From positions 162 through 28,369 of the forward strand of contig PKZC01000377.1 of the NCBI GenBank assembly GCA_003132905.1: DNA of 28,208 bases, in the 5' to 3' direction. Source of the DNA: Bryobacterales bacterium (GTDB lineage: Bacteria; Acidobacteriota; Terriglobia; Bryobacterales; Bryobacteraceae). Positions 23,728-28,208 of this stretch are shown here, piece after piece (the first letter of the stretch is position 1; each line of letters begins with the position of its first letter). The position numbers and the translations under genes are program-made. Under the pieces are notes generated by a model. That model saw nothing but the letters and a program-made list of their open reading frames with translations. It was not told where the DNA came from and made no database searches.

Positions 23728-24993
23728 TTAAGGCCTGACGCCGCTCTCTTCGCGATGCGGCGCGAGCGCTATTTTCTGATGGCGCACACGCGTATTCAAG
23801 TTCAACACACCCGCGACGTCTTTAGTATCCTCCACCTGAAAATCGAGCACGTCATCAAGCCAATCCTGGCTCAGGCCATTCCAATACTGCACTGCGACGG
23901 TCACCGTGTATTCCTGGCGGCTGAGCAGGCAATCCAGCTCGAACTCAATTTCAATTTCATCGCCTGCGTCGAAATCACCCAGTTCGGTGCTTTCCAGGCG
24001 ACTGTTTGTCCCGAAAATGTCCATGCCGATGCGATTCCGTATGAGAATTCCCACAACGGGGTTCACCACCGGTTTTTGAAACTTTGCGCGGATACGAAGA
24101 ACGATGGAATCTCCGGGCCGGAAAGCGTGACAGGCCTCGCCGTTCGAGTTCAGTATTTGAACGTCGGTGACGCGGCTGGCGCCGTCGCCATGCCGAAAGC
24201 TACTTTTATCGGCCAAAGACTCTTCCAGCAGCCCGCCGCTTTGTTCCTTGCCGGCGCGCTCGCGGTCGAGTACGAAACCGACGTAGCGATTCACCGCATC
24301 CTTTGGCGACCCTTGCATGACGATTCTTCCATCCAGCATAAACGCCGCACGATCAGCCAGACGCTTGATCAAGCCCAGATCGTGCGACACCAACAGCACG
24401 GTTACGTTCTTTTTGCGAAGCTCTTCGAACTTTTGCACGCACCGGCTGGCGAAGATCGCATCGCCCACCGCGAGTGCCTCGTCGACGATGAGCACTTCGG
24501 GATCGATATGAATGGCGGTGGAGAACGCGAGGCGAACGTACATTCCGGTGGAATATTCTTTGACCGGCCGATCGATGAACTGGCCGATTTCGGCGAAGCC
24601 CTCAATGCGCGGGAATGCCTGGTCCAGTTCTTCGCGGGACAATCCCATGATCTCGCCATTCAGATATACATTTTCGCGTCCGCTGAATTCTGGATTAAAC
24701 CCGGCGCCTAGTTCCAGCAATGCGGCGACGCGACCTGAGCAAAGTACCCGGCCGCTGGTGGGTTGAAGAATCCCACTAATAATCTGCAGCAGCGTGCTCT
24801 TCCCGGAGCCATTCGGTCCTAACAGCGCGAATACTTCACCCTTCTCAACGCGAAGATTGATATTACGGAGAGCCCAAAACTCGGCCTTTTGTTTCCGGGA
24901 AACGGCTAGCGCGCCCAGGACACGATCGAAGGGGTGGTGATAAAGATGATAGACCTTAGAGACGTTTTGGACAGAGATCACGACCGACTTCAC
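23728..24993 (-). CDS. Wzt-type ABC transporter ATP-binding protein with C-terminal glycan-recognition domain
   Basis: A 421-residue ATPase of the polysaccharide/teichoic-acid export class (Wzt, TagH). The ATPase half has the long KVYHLYHHPFDRVLGAL lead, Walker A GPNGSGKST (59-67), Q-loop region LLELGAGFNPEFSGRENVYLNG, signature YSTGMYVRLAFS (147-158), Walker B VLIVDEALAVGD (167-178) and H-loop His204. The C-terminal ~170 residues (VTDVQILNSNGEACHAFRPGDSIVLRIRAKF; VGILIRNRIGMDIFGTNS; EIEIEFELDCLL) match the Wzt C-terminal fold that reads the cap of the exported glycan. The start is GTG at 24993. No permease partner (wzm) is within the window, and the neighbour upstream is the 935-residue mosaic protein 30 bp away, with an M24 peptidase after it. 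A specific export substrate cannot be named. Confidence 0.92.
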   Translation of the reverse strand: MKSVVISVQNVSKVYHLYHHPFDRVLGALAVSRKQKAEFWALRNINLRVEKGEVFALLGPNGSGKSTLLQIISGILQPTSGRVLCSGRVAALLELGAGFNPEFSGRENVYLNGEIMGLSREELDQAFPRIEGFAEIGQFIDRPVKEYSTGMYVRLAFSTAIHIDPEVLIVDEALAVGDAIFASRCVQKFEELRKKNVTVLLVSHDLGLIKRLADRAAFMLDGRIVMQGSPKDAVNRYVGFVLDRERAGKEQSGGLLEESLADKSSFRHGDGASRVTDVQILNSNGEACHAFRPGDSIVLRIRAKFQKPVVNPVVGILIRNRIGMDIFGTNSRLESTELGDFDAGDEIEIEFELDCLLSRQEYTVTVAVQYWNGLSQDWLDDVLDFQVEDTKDVAGVLNLNTRVRHQKIALAPHREESGVRP

Positions 24994-25023
24994 TGTACCG
25001 CGAAGTTGCGCCGCACCGCTGGC

Positions 25024-27831
25024 TTATCCGAGTTGCGTACTTCGACGAAAACCGCGAGACAAAGGGAGCCCATAACCAATCAGGCAAATCTGGTCTAAGG
25101 CGAACAGGACAACCGATTCGAACCCCTGTCCTTCGGCAAGCCGAACTTCCTTGAGCCACGCGGTGTTGGGATCGCTGACGCCCACCAAATGACTCCGCTG
25201 CGAGGGCGTGAATCCGAGCCTGTTTACGAAATTCATCGATGCAAAACTTAAGTCGAGATTGTGTTCGCCGGTATAGCTAAAACTTTCCGTCTTCAGGCAG
25301 TTCAGATTGGTTGGGGTCCAGTCGCTTATCGGATAATTGATGACCGTCGTGAGCGGCGCGTTATTGACGTCGGGAGGATACAGCACTTCGAAGCGGCAAC
25401 TTGGATAGGTGGAGCGAACAAAACCTCGAATCTGCGCAGTGTAGCTCCCAATCAAGCCTGGCAAAAAAGCCGCCTCCTGTGGAATGGTTGTGGGATCCAC
25501 GGCCGTGTTCGTGATCACCGCCATCGCTCTTCCATACTCCGTCTCAAAAGTGCTGGTGGAGTAGCTATCGTAGAACGGCATTCCGGAAGTGTTTGGAAAA
25601 TACCACCACTGCACTTCTCCGAATTGCAGATAAGGTGTGAGCCCGGCGGCGTTCATCACGGTCGCCATGTCCAGGTAAACCTGTTGCCAAAAGGTCGCGC
25701 TAGTGGGCGAGAAGTTGGTTTGCAGCGCGGGGGTGCTGACGATCACCGCCGTTTCATCGGGGTAGCGTTGCGCGATGCCCGCGCCAATGGTTGGATCGCC
25801 ATTACCGAGTTCCGTGCTGAACGATGCCGTGACATCGAATCCATAGCCTGCGAGCGCAACAAAATAGCTTTGGCTCCAGTCGCGAACCGCCCGATTCAAG
25901 CGAGGCGTCGCTGTCAGGTCGGTGTACCAGTTGCCATCCACGCCGCCTGAGAAAATCGTGAAGGTAGTGCCGCCAACGGTGATCGTGCCGGTTCCCGATA
26001 ATACCGGCGTAAGGTGGGTGGTCGGGGCGCTGGTCGAAATCGAGATCAAGTTGCCATCCGTGCCCATGGAGCGCGAATAGATGGTCAGCTGGCTGCCGCT
26101 GGCCTGCGCCCAAACCGCCGTATAACCACCGTTCAGCAGCATCGCGAAAGCAGCCGCCAAAGTCTCCGTCGTATCGCCGATCAAGTTTAAATGTTCGATC
26201 GTCGTTGGCGATACTGTTGGATGATCCGCCCTGCCAAGCAGGATTGTCGTGATGTCGTTTGCGTCAGGAGCGCCCGTGAATGTCACCGTGGCCGACGCGT
26301 ACAGCTGGCCCGCACACGTGAGCTCATAAAACCATAACGCGCCCACATAGTGATTAACGCGCGCTCGGAAGCCCAGGTTGTAAATCATCCAAGCCGTCCG
26401 CTCGGGCGCCAGCGCTATCGAGTGAAGCGTATCCCAATCGGTGGCGGCGGCCAGTTTCAGCTCGCTTGCCTCTGTGGGAAGGGTGGTCGCCGGAATCGCG
26501 ATTTCCAGAAAATCGAAGTAGACGTAAGCGCTGGTATCGCCGTCGTGCGTTACCGTCACGGTGTGTGTTCCCAGTGCGAACTCGCCGACCAATACGCGGA
26601 TCAGCACGTCTTCGCCCAAGTTTAAGTTGATCGTCAGGGGAGTCAGTGCATCAACGACAATGGAAACCTGGGCGACCAGAGTGCCTGAATCCAAGAGTCG
26701 GGTGCCCAAGTACAAGCTATGGCTCTGACCGGATGTGTATGTGCAACTCACACTCGACGTTGGCACGTTCGTATAGTGGATCGATCCACCCGAGAAGTTC
26801 CCGGTACCGCTGTTCCAGGTGCCTGTATATTCCAATTGTTTCGAATCGTCTTCGATGCGATGGCTTCCCGGACCGGCGATGGAGTAGCCCAGACCGCTCC
26901 CCGTGACGGTCCAGTTCGAAACCACCACTTGAAATTCACTCCGCACGAAAGCTCCAGCCTGCAAATCCGCCGAATAGGTCCAGCGCAATTTCCGGACCGT
27001 GGTTACCGGAACCGCAACCAGGCTTGGATCACTGCTGCCGACCACGGAACCCGTGAGTGAGGCGAACGGCAGGGTGATCTGCCATTGAGAGGGCGATGTG
27101 CCACCCGAAAACTGTTTCGACGCTGCATCCCACGCTTCGGTCTGGCTTCCAGAAACGTAACTGTACACGCCGACGCGATTCCCGTTTGCTCCGGTGGTGC
27201 TCAGGGTTGGAGTGGGGCGGCCGATGCCAACATAAGTAATGGTGATCGTCGTGCCGGTTCCAGGCCACGATGCGAACATCGTTGCGGAAAAAGCATTGAT
27301 TCCCAGCATAATATTGTCGATCGCCGTCTCCAGCGTGTCGCCACCATTCATCAGGTACGGGTAATGCTCCGAAAGAAATGCCAGCCCCACGTAGTCTCCG
27401 GCCGTCACAGTCCCAGTCAGCGTGAACTCCACGGTGGCCGGTGCATAACTTCCCGCGATCGCCGTTTTGTGGTTCATCAACGGTACCTGGTAAACCTGTT
27501 CTACGCCCGATTCTGTCGCCCAGATTCGCAGAAAAGGCCAATCAACCGTCGGAAACAAATCTGAGTCCAATGGAATGCAGTTGGTCCGCATTTCTTGATA
27601 ACTCAGGGTAAGTCCACTCAAATCCCCATCGGGTAAATAGCGAAATGCGGGATGCTCGAATACATTGTCGCGATTCCACTCAATGACAGCCCAGTCAAAT
27701 TGCTGCCGCCAGGTGCCTGACACCGTGTAGCCGGTTGCGTTGGTTGCGCTCAGTGCAGCCACGGCCGACGGTTCGAAGAAGTAGCATTGCAAGTCCCGAT
27801 CGGGTTGCAGCTTTTGCAAAGTTTCGGACAT
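25024..27831 (-). CDS. Large mosaic protein: tail-like repeats, carbohydrate-binding-like sandwich, TIM barrel
   Basis: A 935-residue protein with no signal peptide. N-terminal region (1-125): LQCYFFEPSAVAAL, WRQQFDWAVIEWNRDNVFEHP, LPDGDLSGLTLSYQEMRTNCIPLD. Two copies of a module typical of phage tail and neck proteins follow, at about 132-225 (FTLTGTVTAGDYVGL, GDTLETAIDNIMLGINA, TTITITY, GANGNRVGV) and 512-600 (VTFTGAPDAND, GDTTETLAAAFAMLLN, SQLTIYSRSMGTDGNLISI). Between them, 325-447 looks like a jelly-roll carbohydrate-binding module (YTGTWNSGTGNFSGGSIHY; GTHTVTVTHDGD; YVYFDFLEI). The C-terminus (650-925) resembles a glycoside-hydrolase TIM barrel, with YLQFGEVQWWYF (candidate acid Glu739) and VVLFALDQICLIGYG. 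I infer a tail-derived or injection-particle protein, possibly glycan-active, but cannot name a family with certainty. The gene is likely co-transcribed with the ABC gene. Confidence 0.8.
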   Translation of the reverse strand: MSETLQKLQPDRDLQCYFFEPSAVAALSATNATGYTVSGTWRQQFDWAVIEWNRDNVFEHPAFRYLPDGDLSGLTLSYQEMRTNCIPLDSDLFPTVDWPFLRIWATESGVEQVYQVPLMNHKTAIAGSYAPATVEFTLTGTVTAGDYVGLAFLSEHYPYLMNGGDTLETAIDNIMLGINAFSATMFASWPGTGTTITITYVGIGRPTPTLSTTGANGNRVGVYSYVSGSQTEAWDAASKQFSGGTSPSQWQITLPFASLTGSVVGSSDPSLVAVPVTTVRKLRWTYSADLQAGAFVRSEFQVVVSNWTVTGSGLGYSIAGPGSHRIEDDSKQLEYTGTWNSGTGNFSGGSIHYTNVPTSSVSCTYTSGQSHSLYLGTRLLDSGTLVAQVSIVVDALTPLTINLNLGEDVLIRVLVGEFALGTHTVTVTHDGDTSAYVYFDFLEIAIPATTLPTEASELKLAAATDWDTLHSIALAPERTAWMIYNLGFRARVNHYVGALWFYELTCAGQLYASATVTFTGAPDANDITTILLGRADHPTVSPTTIEHLNLIGDTTETLAAAFAMLLNGGYTAVWAQASGSQLTIYSRSMGTDGNLISISTSAPTTHLTPVLSGTGTITVGGTTFTIFSGGVDGNWYTDLTATPRLNRAVRDWSQSYFVALAGYGFDVTASFSTELGNGDPTIGAGIAQRYPDETAVIVSTPALQTNFSPTSATFWQQVYLDMATVMNAAGLTPYLQFGEVQWWYFPNTSGMPFYDSYSTSTFETEYGRAMAVITNTAVDPTTIPQEAAFLPGLIGSYTAQIRGFVRSTYPSCRFEVLYPPDVNNAPLTTVINYPISDWTPTNLNCLKTESFSYTGEHNLDLSFASMNFVNRLGFTPSQRSHLVGVSDPNTAWLKEVRLAEGQGFESVVLFALDQICLIGYGLPLSRGFRRSTQLG

Positions 27832-27842
27832 GCTTCAGATAT

Positions 27843-28208
27843 TTAGATTCGGATCGCTACGGTGAGATCGCTACCCGGTGCTGTACCACCAGTCTCCACC
27901 ACATGAGTGATGTTGAGACCGATGATAGCCAGGGCCTGTAGCGGCCCAAGCGCAAATCCATCCACGGGAGTCGATACAGTCGCGAGCGCCGCGATGGTGA
28001 GTGGTGACAGCCGAAGGTCTTGAAGGTTCGCCTGTTTCTTTAATGAGGCGAGCAACTCAACAGTTTTCGTCGCGTCCAGGCTGACCCACACGGCCGCGTG
28101 CGGCGCACTGAACGCGCTTTGAACCATGGCGTCGGACATCGTGCGCAGAACACCCTTCACGGGTATGCGCTCTTCTTTGGGGCCCGTCGCCCACGACGCC
28201 AACTCTCG
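27843..28208 (-). CDS. E2 acyltransferase-like fragment joined to unrelated sequence (partial, runs off the window)
   Basis: The frame is open to the window edge (the TTG at 28202 need not be the start), so the N-terminus is missing. The first ~75 residues read EERIPVKGVLRTMSDAMVQSAFSAPHAAVWVSLDATKTVELLASLKK then RLSPLTI. That fits the start of the catalytic domain of 2-oxoacid dehydrogenase E2 subunits: ERIPV.G...M..AM..S...APH......D.T.L..L....K....LSPL. The domain should then run another 170 residues, with the catalytic His in HxxxDG. Instead it changes to ATVSTPVDGFALGPLQALAI, then ITHVVETGGTAPGSDLTVAI, and stops 11 bp before the mosaic protein gene. The tail is unlike E2, so the ORF is a chimera or a break point. 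Not an active acyltransferase. Confidence 0.5.
   Translation of the reverse strand, partial: RELASWATGPKEERIPVKGVLRTMSDAMVQSAFSAPHAAVWVSLDATKTVELLASLKKQANLQDLRLSPLTIAALATVSTPVDGFALGPLQALAIIGLNITHVVETGGTAPGSDLTVAIRI

Noticed and set aside
23755..24711. A 318-residue plus-strand frame opposite the ABC ATPase
   Set aside because: Antisense to Walker motifs and the C-terminal domain; no sign of independent coding.

Overview
This window reads as chromosomal DNA from an acidobacterium, most likely of the Bryobacter/Solibacter type. That is inference from gene content: a short-form ImuB in an imuA-imuB-dnaE2 cassette, a PEP-CTERM protein, a G1-type secreted peptidase, a secreted family of unknown function that is abundant in Acidobacteria, and the C-terminal remnant of a TolB/PD40-type propeller. 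No rRNA, tRNA, CRISPR array or transposase gene was recognised.

Layout. (1) 1-1750 is a gene graveyard. On the minus strand lie a remnant of unknown function broken by a 10-bp tandem duplication and an in-frame TAG, the first ~40 residues of a short-chain dehydrogenase, and a propeller C-terminus with an in-frame TAA. On the plus strand is a secreted propeller-like remnant whose signal peptide is frameshifted. (2) 1853-4076, plus strand: a secreted G1 (eqolisin-like) peptidase, frameshifted in a C-run inside its Ig-like domain, then the tail of an alpha/beta-hydrolase esterase. (3) 4094-7682, minus strand: a secreted protein of unknown function, a PEP-CTERM protein and a Tat-type amidase. (4) 7774-12750, plus strand: the mutagenic translesion cassette imuA-imuB-dnaE2 with overlapping reading frames, preceded by a good sigma70-like promoter and palindromes that could be SOS operators. 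(5) trpS (minus) and an RlmD-type RNA methyltransferase (plus), divergent with only 24 bp between them. (6) 14843-21136, minus strand: moxR, DUF58, BatA-like VWA protein and double-VWA/GATase-like membrane protein, tightly spaced. (7) 21202-24993: a small conserved hypothetical (plus), then on the minus strand a GAF-ANTAR regulator, an M24 peptidase and a Wzt-type ABC ATPase. (8) 25024-28208, minus strand: a 935-residue mosaic protein (two phage-tail-like repeats, a carbohydrate-binding-like sandwich and a probable TIM barrel) and, at the window edge, an ORF whose first part looks like an E2 acyltransferase domain cut off and joined to unrelated sequence.

How the genes work together. ImuA, ImuB and DnaE2 form the known damage-induced mutasome. 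MoxR, DUF58 and the VWA proteins form the known AAA+ chaperone/envelope VWA set. The Wzt-like ATPase suggests export of a modified glycan, and its neighbour may bind or cleave glycans, but no permease is visible. The least explained parts are the 935-residue mosaic protein with the E2 chimera, a GCCACCAG-type repeat that lies inside conserved coding genes, and the palindromes before imuA. Coding ends are unusually tight: dnaE2 and trpS abut with no gap, and the methyltransferase and VWA genes overlap tail to tail by 65 bp.
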